Below, piece after piece: positions 41,862-50,950 of a stretch of DNA of 64,000 nt. Location of the stretch: the NCBI RefSeq assembly GCF_027587375.1, contig NZ_JAMXIC010000011.1, positions 1 to 64,000 on the forward strand. Reading direction: 5' to 3'. A model generated the notes under the pieces. The model was not told the DNA's origin. It saw nothing but the letters and a program-made list of their open reading frames with translations, and did no database searches. This DNA is from Arthrobacter sp. B2a2-09. GTDB lineage: Bacteria > Actinomycetota > Actinomycetes > Actinomycetales > Micrococcaceae. The translations under genes and the position numbers were made by a program. Position 1 is the stretch's first letter; each line of letters begins with the position of its first letter.

Positions 41862-44486
41862 TCATGGCCCTTCCGCCAAAGCGGCCGGCAGGACTACTCC
41901 CAAGGTTCCGTCCACGAATACCCGCTGCCCGTCGGTCAATGTACTGGTGCCCGAACCGGTGCCCATAACGGCCGGAATTCCATATTCCCTCGCGACGATC
42001 GCCGCATGGGAGCCGAGCCCACCGGCGTCGACCACCACCGCGGCGGCCCGCTGGAACAGCGGCGTCCAGGCGGGATTGGTGTAGGGGCAGACGAGGACTT
42101 CTCCGCTGCGCAGCCGTCCGAACTCCGCAGGTCCACGGATCACCCGGACGGGCCCGGTCGCTTGGCCGCGGCTGGCTGCAGTGCCGGAGACGAGGATCCC
42201 TTCTACCTGGCGGCCTCGACCAAAGAGCAAAGCCGGATCGAGTAGCGGGATGCCTTCGAGCTCGCGCCGCTTCGCTGCCCGAGCCAGCACCAGCGGTCGG
42301 AAACGGCCACGGAGGGAAGCTGGCAGCGCGCCGTCGTCGGCGTCAGTGATGGACTCAAGTTCCTCGAACCGCAGGTGATGGATTTCGTCCGGCTCGTCGA
42401 TCACGCCTGCCTGCACCAGCCGGCGGCCGAGTTCCCGGTAGGCTCGGCGGATCGGCGGGATGGCTTTGGTGGCGTAGAAGTGGCTGTCCTCGCGGAACGC
42501 CATTCCGGCTTGGGCGGACTCGACGGCGGCGAGCACCCTCCGCCGCAGCGGTTCGAAGCGGAGAGCTGGATGACGTTTCAATTCCGCAAGCGCGTTCCCG
42601 GCCTGGTCATATGTTTGGGGCCGCTCTCCGGACATGGCCTTGACTAGGCCCAGAACCACCTCGGGGGCGTCGGACCACGTGGGCGAACTACTGAGGACAA
42701 CGCTGGTGGTTTCGCGGTGGCCGTACTCGAGCTGAAACGCCTCGAAGGCCTCACGGAAGGCACGATGTGCGGGTTCTCTTTCCATCAAGTCCAGGAGTTC
42801 ACGGGGGCCTGAGTCTTGTAAGGCGCGGGACAGCCCGGGATCGTCCGCCGCGATGGAAGCGAGCCGTTCAAGAGCCCTGTTCGCCTGGCTCGTCCGGGTT
42901 TGCGCCCCCGCGATCAGCGCGGGCGCAAGCTTCATCTTGCCCAGGAACAAGAGCATGAAACGCATTTTCAGCACCGGCACCAGAATGCCGGGCAGGTAGG
43001 AGACCCTCAGATCCGTAATGCCCTGCATGGCAGCGAAGCATTCCTCCGCAAATGCAATGACCGCACGCCACCGCAGTGGGCCGAGGTCCTTGCCGTTCAG
43101 TCGTTCAATGTTGTCGAGGAACAGGGAGAAACGAGGATCCTGGGTCCAAGCGCCGGCTTTGAATCGCCCCGCCCGGCGCAACAAAGACACTGGCGCGGCA
43201 AGCGTTCGGATGGTCGGGCGCGGCACAGGCGGGATGAGCTGCACCACCACCCCCTCTTCCTCCGGCAGTAACTCCTCAACCGTAGGGAAGGCCACGCCCA
43301 CGCTCCCGGCCATCCCGTGCAGCATGGCGAGGATTCCCCGGCTCATCCAGCCGGATACATCCAAGGGATAAGGCCGCTCCTGGAACATCTCGATGAAGAA
43401 CGGCCCCACCCGACGTTGGACCGCGTTGAGGACGGGCGGTTGGGGCGGCAGCGCGGTCATCGGCCTCGACTGCAGCACGTACAGCGTTCCGCCGGCCGCC
43501 GCCCACTCGATGTCCTGCGGCCGGCCGAAATGGTGCTGGGCCTTCTCTCCCAGCGTGGCCAATTCCGCCAATTCCTCCGCAGCGAGCCCGGGCTTCGCGC
43601 CATGGGTACCGGAGCTTTCTTGCGTGCCGCCGCCCTCAGCCGCGCTGATCACCACCTCGCGGCCACCGGGCGTGAAACTCAGCACTTTTCCCGAGCCGTC
43701 CAAGACATAGTGCTCCGGCGTCACCCGCCCGGAGACCACAGCCTCCCCCAGCCCGGGGTTCGCGTCCACCACCATCTCGCCGCGCTCGCCCGTGACCGGG
43801 TTCGCAGTGAACATCACGCCCGCCATGGCGGCCGGCACCATTTTTTGCACGACGACGGCGATGGCCACCTCATGCGGATCGATCCGCTGCCGTCGGCGAT
43901 AGGCCACGGCCCGGTCCGTCCATAGCGATCCCCAGCAGCTGGCGACCGCCCGGACTACATCATCCCCGCCTCGCACGTTGAGATAGGTGTCCTGCTGACC
44001 GGCAAACGCGGCCCCCGGAAGATCCTCCGCAGTGGCGCTGGACCGGACCGCGACCGCCCCGGCGCCCAGCCTCGCATAGGCCTCGAGGATCTCCTGCCGC
44101 AGCCGGCCGGGCATTTCCGCCGCGGCGAAAAGTGCCCGGAGGGCGGCACCGCCGGTGCCGTCGCCGCCGTCGGGCACGCCGCCGTCGGGCACGCCGCTGT
44201 CGGGAGCTTCATCGGGTTCGATCGACAGAAAACGGCCCAGCGCGGCACCCACTTTCGTTTCCGCCAGGAAGGATAGGTACGCGCCCGTGGTGATGATAAA
44301 GCCCTGCGGCACCGGGAACCCTTGACGCACCAACTCCCCCAAAGCGGCACCCTTTCCACCGGCAACGGCGACGTCCCCCACACCGAAATCGGCCAAGGGC
44401 GCGGTAGCCTGCCCAATCATCTTGGGCTCCGTATGCGGTCCTGACGGCATAGCGGAGTCTTTTGTGTGCTGCTGGGAATCGTCCAT
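41862..44486 (-). CDS. PEP/pyruvate-binding phosphotransferase (Rph/PPS-like), 874 aa
   Basis: Three-part enzyme of the PEP synthase family: ATP-grasp/PPDK N-domain (VGDVAVAGGKGAALGELVRQGFPVPQGFIIT, VRSSATAEDLPGAAFAGQQDTYLNV, FTANPVTGERGEMVV), a middle domain of about 400 residues, and a C-terminal swivelling His domain (GGLGSHAAIVAREYGIPAVMGTG). The length and order match rifamycin phosphotransferases, which inactivate rifamycins by phosphorylation, but the middle domain must be compared before claiming that. Residues 91-110 contain a repeated VPDGG from a 15-bp DNA repeat. The TetR gene follows immediately. Confidence 0.85.
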   Translation of the reverse strand: MDDSQQHTKDSAMPSGPHTEPKMIGQATAPLADFGVGDVAVAGGKGAALGELVRQGFPVPQGFIITTGAYLSFLAETKVGAALGRFLSIEPDEAPDSGVPDGGVPDGGDGTGGAALRALFAAAEMPGRLRQEILEAYARLGAGAVAVRSSATAEDLPGAAFAGQQDTYLNVRGGDDVVRAVASCWGSLWTDRAVAYRRRQRIDPHEVAIAVVVQKMVPAAMAGVMFTANPVTGERGEMVVDANPGLGEAVVSGRVTPEHYVLDGSGKVLSFTPGGREVVISAAEGGGTQESSGTHGAKPGLAAEELAELATLGEKAQHHFGRPQDIEWAAAGGTLYVLQSRPMTALPPQPPVLNAVQRRVGPFFIEMFQERPYPLDVSGWMSRGILAMLHGMAGSVGVAFPTVEELLPEEEGVVVQLIPPVPRPTIRTLAAPVSLLRRAGRFKAGAWTQDPRFSLFLDNIERLNGKDLGPLRWRAVIAFAEECFAAMQGITDLRVSYLPGILVPVLKMRFMLLFLGKMKLAPALIAGAQTRTSQANRALERLASIAADDPGLSRALQDSGPRELLDLMEREPAHRAFREAFEAFQLEYGHRETTSVVLSSSPTWSDAPEVVLGLVKAMSGERPQTYDQAGNALAELKRHPALRFEPLRRRVLAAVESAQAGMAFREDSHFYATKAIPPIRRAYRELGRRLVQAGVIDEPDEIHHLRFEELESITDADDGALPASLRGRFRPLVLARAAKRRELEGIPLLDPALLFGRGRQVEGILVSGTAASRGQATGPVRVIRGPAEFGRLRSGEVLVCPYTNPAWTPLFQRAAAVVVDAGGLGSHAAIVAREYGIPAVMGTGSGTSTLTDGQRVFVDGTLGVVLPAALAEGP
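44163..44205. repeat. 15-bp tandem repeat inside the phosphotransferase gene
   Basis: gccgccgtcgggcac occurs twice exactly and a third time with one change and a truncated end. It encodes the VPDGG repeat in the linker after the first part of the ATP-grasp domain. Being in-frame, length changes would be tolerated. Confidence 0.9.
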
Positions 44487-44576
44487 GGCCTGGGCCTCTG
44501 GAATTAGAGAACTGCTGGTTCCCTAAAAGCTACGCTCGCCCCCATCGCGGCACAATGCTCCGCGATGGATGGGGAA

Positions 44577-44630
44577 ACGACGACGGCGGTCCCGCACCTT
44601 GAGCGCAAGGTGCCGAACCGCCGTCGTCGT
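44577..44630 (-). terminator. Long hairpin terminator after pckG
   Basis: Outer arms acgacgacggcggt and accgccgtcgtcgt pair over 14 bp; inner arms gcacctt and aaggtgc add 7 bp. It lies 31 nt past the pckG stop. The T run on the pckG transcript side is weak (tttcccc), so it may be only partly effective. Confidence 0.7.
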
Positions 44631-44660
44631 AAGCCGAGTCTCCACCAGAGAGGCGGTGGG

Positions 44661-46487
44661 CTAGGCCAGGCGGGCCTTCAGTCCGTCGAGCTCGGAGAGC
44701 AGCGCGTCCGGCAGGGAACCGCCGAACTTTGCGTACCATTCCTCGATCGATGCCAGTTCGGTTTCCCACTCGGCGCGGTCGACGCGCACTGCGGCTTCCA
44801 CCTCGGCAGGGGTCATGTCCAGGCCTTCGAGATCGATGGACTCGCCGGTCGGCACGAAGCCGATGGGTGTCTCGACGGCGTCGGCCTTGCCTTCAAGGCG
44901 CTCGATGGCCCACTTGAGGACACGGGCGTTGTCACCGAAACCAGGCCAGGCGAAGCCACCCTCGGCGGTGCGGCGGAACCAGTTGACCAGGAAGATCTTG
45001 GGCAGTCGCTCCGGCGTAGCCTTGGCGGACAGATTGACCCAGTGGTTCAGGTAGTCCCCTGCGTCGTAGCCGATGAACGGCAGCATGGCCATGGGGTCGC
45101 GACGCACAACGCCGACCGCACCGGCTGCAGCAGCGGTGGTCTCGGAGGACAGTGTGGAACCCATGAAGATGCCGTTGGACCAGTCGCGCGCCTCGGTGAC
45201 CAACGGGATGGTGGTCTTGCGACGGCCACCGAAGAGGATCGCGGAGAGCTCCACGCCTTCGGGGCTGAAGTACTCCTCGGCAAGCATGTCGATCTGGTCG
45301 ATCGGCGTGCAGAAGCGGGAGTTCGGGTGTGCCGCAGGCTTATCCGAGCCAGAAGTCCAGGAGTTGCCCTGCCAGTCAGTCAGGTGCGCCGGTGTTTCCT
45401 CCGTCATGCCTTCCCACCACACGCCGCCGTCGTCGGTCATCGCGACGTTGGTGAAGATGCTGTTGCCCTTGGCGATGGCGCGCATGGCGTTGGGGTTGGT
45501 GCCCCAACCGGTGCCGGGAGCGACGCCGAACAGGCCGGCCTCGGGGTTGACGGCGCGGAGCTCGCCTTCCTTGCCGAAGCGCATCCAGGTGATGTCGTCG
45601 CCGAGCGTCTCCACCTTCCAGCCCTTGATAGTGGGATCCAGAAGGGCCAGGTTGGTCTTGCCGCAAGCGGAGGGGAACGCCGCAGAGATGTAGTAGGTCT
45701 TCTGCTCAGGCGAAGTCAGCTTCAGGATGAGCATGTGCTCGGCCAGCCAGCCTTCGTCGCGGGCCATGACGGACGCAATGCGCAGGGCGTAGCACTTCTT
45801 GCCGAGGAGGGCGTTGCCGCCGTAACCCGAGCCGAAGGACCAAATGGAGCGCTCTTCCGGGAAGTGCACGATCCATTTGTCCGGGTTGCAAGGCCATGCG
45901 ACGTCTGCCTGGCCGGCTTCCAACGGAGCGCCCAGAGAGTGCAACGCGGGGACAAAGAAAGCGTCGGTCTGCGTAATGCGCTCAAGGACATCGGTGCCGA
46001 TGCGGGCCATGATGCGCATCGAGGCAACAACGTAGGCGGAGTCCGTGATCTCGACGCCGAACTTCGGATCTTCGGCATCCAGGTGGCCCATCACGAACGG
46101 AATGACGTACATGGTGCGGCCGCGCATGGAGCCGGCGAACAGTCCGCGCAGCTTCTGCTTCATCTCGGCCGGGGCCATCCAGTTGTTGGTGAAGCCGGCA
46201 TCGCGCTCGTTCTCGGAGCAGATGAAGGTCTGCTCTTCCACACGCGCAACATCGGCAGGATCGGAGAATGCGGCGAAGGAGTTCGGGAACGTCTCCGGAT
46301 TCAGTCTCTTCAAGGTGCCGGCCGCGACGAGTTCGTCGGTCAGCTTCTTGTTTTCAGCTTCGCTGCCGTCAACCCAGTGGATGCGGTCCGGCTGTGTCAG
46401 CTCGGCTACTTCCTCCACCCAGGCCAACAGGCGTGCATGCGTAGTAGGTGCCTTCTCAAGCAGCGGCAGTCGCGCCAGATCGCCCAT
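44661..46487 (-). CDS. pckG: Phosphoenolpyruvate carboxykinase (GTP), 608 aa
   Basis: The first gluconeogenic enzyme: oxaloacetate + GTP to PEP + CO2 + GDP. The P-loop is FPSACGKTN at residues 271-279 (kinase-1a), followed by the metal site [32 protein letters not shown]. The N-terminus [15 protein letters not shown] and the region [25 protein letters not shown] are characteristic of GTP-dependent PEPCK. Length fits. A good gaaggga ribosome site precedes the ATG. A perfect CRP-core palindrome lies about 150 nt upstream, suggesting control by carbon status. Confidence 0.97.
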   Translation of the reverse strand: MGDLARLPLLEKAPTTHARLLAWVEEVAELTQPDRIHWVDGSEAENKKLTDELVAAGTLKRLNPETFPNSFAAFSDPADVARVEEQTFICSENERDAGFTNNWMAPAEMKQKLRGLFAGSMRGRTMYVIPFVMGHLDAEDPKFGVEITDSAYVVASMRIMARIGTDVLERITQTDAFFVPALHSLGAPLEAGQADVAWPCNPDKWIVHFPEERSIWSFGSGYGGNALLGKKCYALRIASVMARDEGWLAEHMLILKLTSPEQKTYYISAAFPSACGKTNLALLDPTIKGWKVETLGDDITWMRFGKEGELRAVNPEAGLFGVAPGTGWGTNPNAMRAIAKGNSIFTNVAMTDDGGVWWEGMTEETPAHLTDWQGNSWTSGSDKPAAHPNSRFCTPIDQIDMLAEEYFSPEGVELSAILFGGRRKTTIPLVTEARDWSNGIFMGSTLSSETTAAAAGAVGVVRRDPMAMLPFIGYDAGDYLNHWVNLSAKATPERLPKIFLVNWFRRTAEGGFAWPGFGDNARVLKWAIERLEGKADAVETPIGFVPTGESIDLEGLDMTPAEVEAAVRVDRAEWETELASIEEWYAKFGGSLPDALLSELDGLKARLA

Positions 46488-46636
46488 CGTGGTTCCCTTC
46501 CTCGGGTTCAGTGGTGTGTCCTAAATGCTAGGGGTCGCGGAGTAGACCAATCTGGGTTCGGACATAGGATCTCTTGACCATTTCGGAGCAAAACCCCTAA
46601 AAATCAAGGATCTGCGTCAGGGATTCGCCAAATTTA

Positions 46637-46650
46637 GTGACTAAGGTCAC
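46637..46650. promoter_or_regulatory. CRP/GlxR-type site upstream of pckG
   Basis: GTGA-ctaagg-TCAC, flanked by A on both sides, matches the CRP consensus core GTGA-n6-TCAC exactly. It lies between pckG and the divergent tRNA-Arg, about 150 nt before the pckG start. Actinobacterial CRP homologues (GlxR, Crp) control central carbon genes through such sites. Confidence 0.65.
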
Positions 46651-46770
46651 ATAGACCGGTCTAGTTAGGTAGATTACACCGCGCTGATTTGGCACGAACG
46701 GGGATCTCGCGTAAAGTTTATTGAGGTTCGAGGGGGGAACGAGTTTGAAACTCCCGAGAATCACCAAGAT

Positions 46771-46844
<74 letters not shown>

Positions 46845-46850
46845 CAAATG

Positions 46851-46880
46851 AAGACCCGCACCGACTCCGGTGCGGGTCTT
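46851..46880 (+). terminator. Terminator after tRNA-Arg
   Basis: Arms aagacccgcacc and ggtgcgggtctt pair perfectly around gactcc and are followed by cttcgtt. Confidence 0.88.
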
Positions 46881-46900
46881 CTTCGTTAAGCCGACACTCC

Positions 46901-46966
46901 CCCAACTGACTGGCAGCAGGTGTCGTTTTGAGCCCTCATAACGACAATAAGTGCGAGCTACTTGGG
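46901..46966. repeat. 66-nt dispersed palindrome, copy 2
   Basis: Same length and ends (cccaac...cttggg) as the copies at 41162 and 49851; the core tgtcgttttgag / ctcataacgaca is conserved with one mismatch. It sits between the tRNA-Arg terminator and the nanR terminator. Confidence 0.88.
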
Positions 46967-47004
46967 TCACGCCTTCCTGGCGGAACCGCGCACACAAAAG
47001 ACAA

Positions 47005-47043
47005 GGCCGCCGTCGTACTTCATGAAAAAGTACGACGGCGGCC
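47005..47043 (-). terminator. Terminator after nanR
   Basis: Arms ggccgccgtcgtactt and aagtacgacggcggcc pair perfectly over 16 bp around a 7-nt loop. On the leftward transcript it is followed by ttgtctttt. It lies 20 nt past the nanR stop. Confidence 0.88.
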
Positions 47044-47063
47044 CTTGCGCTCGGGTGCCAGGC

Positions 47064-47792
47064 TCAGACTGCGACGGCCTCGCTGATCCGGCGGCGGATT
47101 CCGTCAAAGTGACGGTTGAGCAGTTCGGCAGCCGCGGTCTTGTCCCCAGTCGCGACGGCGGTATAGATGCTGCGGTGCATGGCCGCGGTAGCTACAAGAT
47201 CTTCGTTGGCGGAGCCGATCTCCACGTGGATCTTCCGGTAGACCTTCCAGAAAACGCCCATGAGGTTGATGAGGAGCTCGTTGTTCAGCGGCTCGAACAG
47301 CCGGCGGTGGAACTCGGCATCGGCGGCCACGAAGTTCTCGCCGGCGTGTGCGAGCTCCTCCATCTGCTTGACGGCCTCTTCGATCATGGCGAGCTGCTCA
47401 GTGGTCATCACCTCCATGGAGGAGCCGATCAGCCCCGACTCGAGGGCCTGGCGCACGTCCACGAGTTGCAGCGCCTCGAGCCCCTGGTGGCGCAGCGACA
47501 AGCGGCCCCGGAACGTCAGGCCGTCAGCGAGAGCCTCGAAGTTGCTTGGGGCGACGAACATGCCAAAGCCATGGCGAATCTCGATGACACCCAGGGCCTG
47601 CAGCACTTTCAAGGATTCGCGCAGGGTGTTGCGCCCTACCCCCAACGCCACAGAGAGTTCATTTTCCGTGGGCAAAGGATCGCCCGCCTCGAGCTCGCGT
47701 TCGAGGATCAATTCCATAATGTCCGACTGGAGGGCCCTGAGCCGGGCCTGTGCGCTGAACCGCGCCTGCGGAACGACACCGGAAGTGGTCAT
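47064..47792 (-). CDS. nanR: FadR/GntR-family regulator of the sialic acid locus, NanR-like, 242 aa
   Basis: Winged-helix N-terminal domain (LRALQSDIMELILERELEAGDPLPTENELSVALGVGRNTLRESLKVLQALGVIEIRHGFGMFV) and an all-helical FCD ligand domain (VDVRQALESGLIGSSM, ADAEFHRRLFEPLNNELL, HRSIYTAVATGDKTAAAELLNRHF) with metal-binding Asp/His residues. It is divergent from the siaE transporter operon. An operator-like palindrome ATCGGATGT/ACATCCGAT lies before siaE and a half copy before nanR. The role follows from context and from the similar C. glutamicum locus; the ligand is probably a sialic acid pathway intermediate. The start follows aaggag. Confidence 0.85.
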   Translation of the reverse strand: MTTSGVVPQARFSAQARLRALQSDIMELILERELEAGDPLPTENELSVALGVGRNTLRESLKVLQALGVIEIRHGFGMFVAPSNFEALADGLTFRGRLSLRHQGLEALQLVDVRQALESGLIGSSMEVMTTEQLAMIEEAVKQMEELAHAGENFVAADAEFHRRLFEPLNNELLINLMGVFWKVYRKIHVEIGSANEDLVATAAMHRSIYTAVATGDKTAAAELLNRHFDGIRRRISEAVAV

Positions 47793-48036
47793 GGCTCTCC
47801 TTGCAAAAGTACCCATCCTCGGCCCGGACCCTTTCAGGACCGGGGACAAGGAATCAGTGCAGTGTTAATGTTGAGGTGAGCCTAGCGCCCACCGTGAATA
47901 TAGTGCTTCGCAACATACAATATCGGATGTCCCATCTCCTTGATAGATGTTCGCCCTTATTTTTGACCGAACCTTGGCTGAGCCCCAGGCCGAACCTCGC
48001 AAGGTAAACGGCGGCCAAGCGGTCACCGGCTGCACC

Positions 48037-48087
48037 TCGCCGGCAGTGCCGCGGCCGCTCGCCGGCAGTGCCGCGGCCGCTCGCCGG
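48037..48087. repeat. 22-bp GC-rich tandem repeat, two units plus a partial
   Basis: Two identical 22-bp units, each starting tcgccggcagtgccg and ending cggccgc, then tcgccgg. Each unit can fold. It lies between the two nanR operator candidates. Confidence 0.92.
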
Positions 48088-48152
48088 GTCACCAGTGATC
48101 CAGATCTCGCTTGACGACTTCATGTGACCGCCCTTACAGTTTCTTTACGAGC

Positions 48153-48173
48153 ATCGGATGTCCTACATCCGAT
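48153..48173. promoter_or_regulatory. Perfect 21-bp operator for NanR before siaE
   Basis: ATCGGATGT and ACATCCGAT are exact inverted repeats around CCT. The centre TGTcctACA fits the FCD-GntR operator rule (T.GT-n3-AC.A). It lies 31 nt before the siaE start, so a bound repressor would block the promoter. Confidence 0.82.
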
Positions 48174-48204
48174 AACCAGAAAAACTTGAATGGTGAGGCA
48201 TCTT

Positions 48205-49830
48205 ATGAGCAACACGATTAACAAACTGCCGCTGGTCAGCGACGCCAGCCGACGCAACTTCCTCAAGCTGACCGCAGCGGCGGGCGCTGCTGCGGCCTTC
48301 ACGGCCACCCTGTCTGCATGTGGCGGTCCTGCCTCCACCACCACGGGCGCAGCGAACAACACTGCGACCGTCAACAAGGACCTCACCATCGAAGCGGGCA
48401 TCTCCTATGCCTTGTCCACAGGTTTCGATCCCCTGACGTCCTCCGGTGCCACGCCGCAGGCCGCCAACCTGCACATCTTCGAAGGCCTCGTGGAACTCCA
48501 CCCGGCCACCCGCGAGCCCTATAACGCGTTGGCTGCCAGCGACCCCAAGAAGGTCAACGACACCACGTACCAGGTGACCATCCGCGACCGTGCCAAGTTC
48601 CACAACGGCGCCCCTGTCACCACCGACGACGTTGTCTACTCCTTCACCCGCGTGATGGACCCGGCCAACAAGTCCTTGTTCTCCCAGTTCATTCCATTCA
48701 TCAAGGACGTCAAAGCCCTCGATGCCAAGACGGTCGAGTTCTCGCTGAAGTACCCCTTCCCCGGCTTCGGACCGCGAATCTCCGTGGTGAAGGTGGTCCC
48801 GAAGGCGTTGGCCTCGGCCGATCCGAAGGGATTCGATGCCAAGCCCGTCGGCTCCGGCCCCTACAAGCTGATCTCGGCAGTCAAGGACGACAAGATCGTC
48901 TTCGAAGCGTTCGCCGACTACAACGGCCCCAAGCCGGCGCTCGCCAAGGGCATGACTTGGCTGTTGCTCTCGGACGCGGCAGCCCGTGTCACGGCAGCCC
49001 AGTCGGGCCGCGTCCAGGCGATCGAAGACGTGCCCTACCTGGACATGGACGGACTCAAGTCCAAAACCCGGGTTGAATCCGTACAGTCCTTCGGCATGCT
49101 GTTCCTGATGTTCAACTGCGCCAAGGCCCCGTTCGACAACAAGCTGGTCCGCCAGGCACTCCACTATGGACTGGACAAGGACGCCATCATCAAGAAGGCC
49201 TTGTTCGGAAATGCCAAGGCTGCGTCGTCGTACTTCCAGGAGGGCCACCCGGACTACGTCAAGGCCAAGAACGTCTACGGCTACGATCCCCAGAAGGCCG
49301 CGGACCTCCTGAAGCAGGCCGGCGTGAGCAACCTCGAATTCGAGCTGATCACCACGGATACCGCCTGGGTCAAGGACGTTGCCCCGCTGATGCTAGAGTC
49401 CTGGAACAAGATCCCCGGCGTCAAGGTCACCGCCAAGAACTTGCAGTCCGGCGCGTTGTATTCAGACAGGGTTGGCAAGGCCGACTTCTCGGTGGTCGCG
49501 GCCCCGGGCGACCCCTCCGTCTTCGGCAACGACGCGGACCTGCTCTTGAGCTGGTTCTACTCCGGCGCCACCTGGATGGCCAAGCGCGCCTACTGGACCA
49601 CTCCGGAAAGCGCCACCCTCCAGGGCCTGATGGACAAGGGCTCGCAGGCCGCAGCCGGCGACGCGAAGAAGATCACCGGCCAAATCGTGGACCTCGTCTC
49701 CGACGAAGTCCCGCTGTACCCGATCTTCCACCGCCAGCTTCCCAGTGCATGGGACGAAAAGAAGCTCTCAGGCTTCAAGCCGCTGCCCACCACGGGACTG
49801 TCCTTCATCGGCGTCGGCCGCACCGCCTAA
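48205..49830 (+). CDS. siaE: Sialic acid ABC transporter substrate-binding lipoprotein SiaE, 541 aa
   Basis: Family 5 extracellular solute-binding protein. A twin-arginine signal [27 protein letters not shown] ends in a lipobox, so it is exported folded and lipid-anchored. The mature part has the family 5 signature [24 protein letters not shown] and [21 protein letters not shown]. The start at 48205 is chosen because ggtgagg lies 6-7 nt upstream; an in-frame ATG five codons earlier is less well placed. Peptide/nickel-type proteins of this class bind sialic acid in SatABCD of Haemophilus ducreyi and SiaEFGI of Corynebacterium; the substrate here is inferred from the nan genes. Confidence 0.88.
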   Translation: MSNTINKLPLVSDASRRNFLKLTAAAGAAAAFTATLSACGGPASTTTGAANNTATVNKDLTIEAGISYALSTGFDPLTSSGATPQAANLHIFEGLVELHPATREPYNALAASDPKKVNDTTYQVTIRDRAKFHNGAPVTTDDVVYSFTRVMDPANKSLFSQFIPFIKDVKALDAKTVEFSLKYPFPGFGPRISVVKVVPKALASADPKGFDAKPVGSGPYKLISAVKDDKIVFEAFADYNGPKPALAKGMTWLLLSDAAARVTAAQSGRVQAIEDVPYLDMDGLKSKTRVESVQSFGMLFLMFNCAKAPFDNKLVRQALHYGLDKDAIIKKALFGNAKAASSYFQEGHPDYVKAKNVYGYDPQKAADLLKQAGVSNLEFELITTDTAWVKDVAPLMLESWNKIPGVKVTAKNLQSGALYSDRVGKADFSVVAAPGDPSVFGNDADLLLSWFYSGATWMAKRAYWTTPESATLQGLMDKGSQAAAGDAKKITGQIVDLVSDEVPLYPIFHRQLPSAWDEKKLSGFKPLPTTGLSFIGVGRTA

Positions 49831-49850
49831 CCACACCACACGCTGAGCCG

Positions 49851-49916
49851 CCCAACTGGCTCGCATTTGTTGTCGTTTAGACGGCTCAAAACGACACTTA
49901 CTGCGAGCTAGTTGGG
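49851..49916. repeat. 66-nt dispersed palindrome, copy 3, between siaE and siaF
   Basis: Same ends and length as the copies at 41162 and 46901 (cccaactggctcgca... tgcgagctagttggg). It can form a hairpin on the siaEF transcript, which could protect the siaE message or reduce read-through into the permease genes, as REP elements do in the malE-malF gap. Confidence 0.9.
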
Positions 49917-49991
49917 CGGGGCGCACCCCTCAGAAGCACTACCCCGCGAGACCGCCACGAAGCGGCCGCACCAAAGCAACCGGAGAACAAA

Positions 49992-50948
49992 TTGGTCATG
50001 ATATTGCGTCTGCTTGGACGCAGGCTCGCAGCATTGCCCTTGATGATCCTGGGCATCACGCTGCTGGTCTTCCTCGTCCTTCAAGCAGCCCCAGGCGACC
50101 AGGCCAGCTCGGCCCTCGGCGAAGGCGCCAGCGAGGCCGCCAAACAGCAGTACCGCCAGGACAACGGCCTGAACGATCCCCTGTTCGTCCAATACTTCCG
50201 CTTCCTGGGCAGGCTCCTTCAGCTCGATCTTGGCGTGACTACCCCGCCGTCAAAGTCGGTGGCAAGCATGATCGCTTCGGCCTTCCCGCTGACGCTCCAG
50301 CTGACCTTCCTCGGCGTGATCATCGCCGTCGTACTGTCCTTGGTTTTCGGCATCATCGGCGCCCTGTACCGCGACAAGTGGCAGGACCAGCTGGTCCGGA
50401 TCTTCTCCATCGCGGCCATCGCCACCCCGTCCTTCTGGCTTGGCATCCTGCTCATCCAGTGGTTCGCGCTTGGTGACAACCCGCTGTTTCCCTCGGGTGG
50501 AATCGCGACGCCGGAGTCCGGCTTTGGCGGCTGGCTCAACTCGATGGCGCTCCCGGCCCTCGCGCTCGGCATTCCGGTCTCCGCTTCCCTGATCCGCGTG
50601 GTCCGCACGTCCATGGTGGAGGAACTGGACCGTGACTACGTCCGCACTGCCATCGGCAACGGGGTCCCCTACCGCGAGGTGGTTTCCCGGAACGTCCTGC
50701 GTAACGCGCTAGTGACTCCGGTGACCGTGCTGGGACTCAGGATCGGCTACCTCCTGGGCGGCGCCGTCGTAATTGAAATGATCTTCGCCCTTCCCGGCAT
50801 GGGCCAGCTGATCCTCAACGGCATCACCAACCTGGACGTCAACCTGGTCCAGGGCGTGGTCCTCACCATCTCGGTCACCTTCGTTCTGGTGAACATCGTG
50901 GTGGACCTCCTGTACCTGCTCATCAACCCCCGAATCAGGACGGTATAG
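49992..50948 (+). CDS. siaF: ABC permease SiaF, DppB type, 318 aa
   Basis: Inner-membrane permease of the peptide/nickel importer class. The N-terminus MILRLLGRRLAALPLMILGITLLVFLVLQAAPGD is typical; the ATPase-contact EAA loop is LDRDYVRTAIGNGVPYREVVSRNVLRNAL at about residues 213-240; FALPGMGQLILNGI follows. Six hydrophobic segments. The TTG start is favoured by ggag 6 nt upstream; an ATG two codons later is an alternative. Only 2 nt separate it from the next gene. Pairs with the permease half of SiaG. Confidence 0.9.
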   Translation: MVMILRLLGRRLAALPLMILGITLLVFLVLQAAPGDQASSALGEGASEAAKQQYRQDNGLNDPLFVQYFRFLGRLLQLDLGVTTPPSKSVASMIASAFPLTLQLTFLGVIIAVVLSLVFGIIGALYRDKWQDQLVRIFSIAAIATPSFWLGILLIQWFALGDNPLFPSGGIATPESGFGGWLNSMALPALALGIPVSASLIRVVRTSMVEELDRDYVRTAIGNGVPYREVVSRNVLRNALVTPVTVLGLRIGYLLGGAVVIEMIFALPGMGQLILNGITNLDVNLVQGVVLTISVTFVLVNIVVDLLYLLINPRIRTV

Positions 50949-50950
50949 CC

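Larger units (their letters stand above)
47793..48204. other. Divergent control region between nanR and siaE
   Basis: 412 bp without a gene. It contains a half operator at 47922-47930 (ATCGGATGT with a decayed right arm), a 22-bp tandem repeat at 48037-48087 and the full operator at 48153-48173. The rest shows nothing I can name. Confidence 0.7.

Noticed and set aside
44565..46577. 670-residue rightward frame opposite pckG
   Set aside because: Antisense to a clear GTP-PEPCK; composition is the complement of its codons, no start signal.
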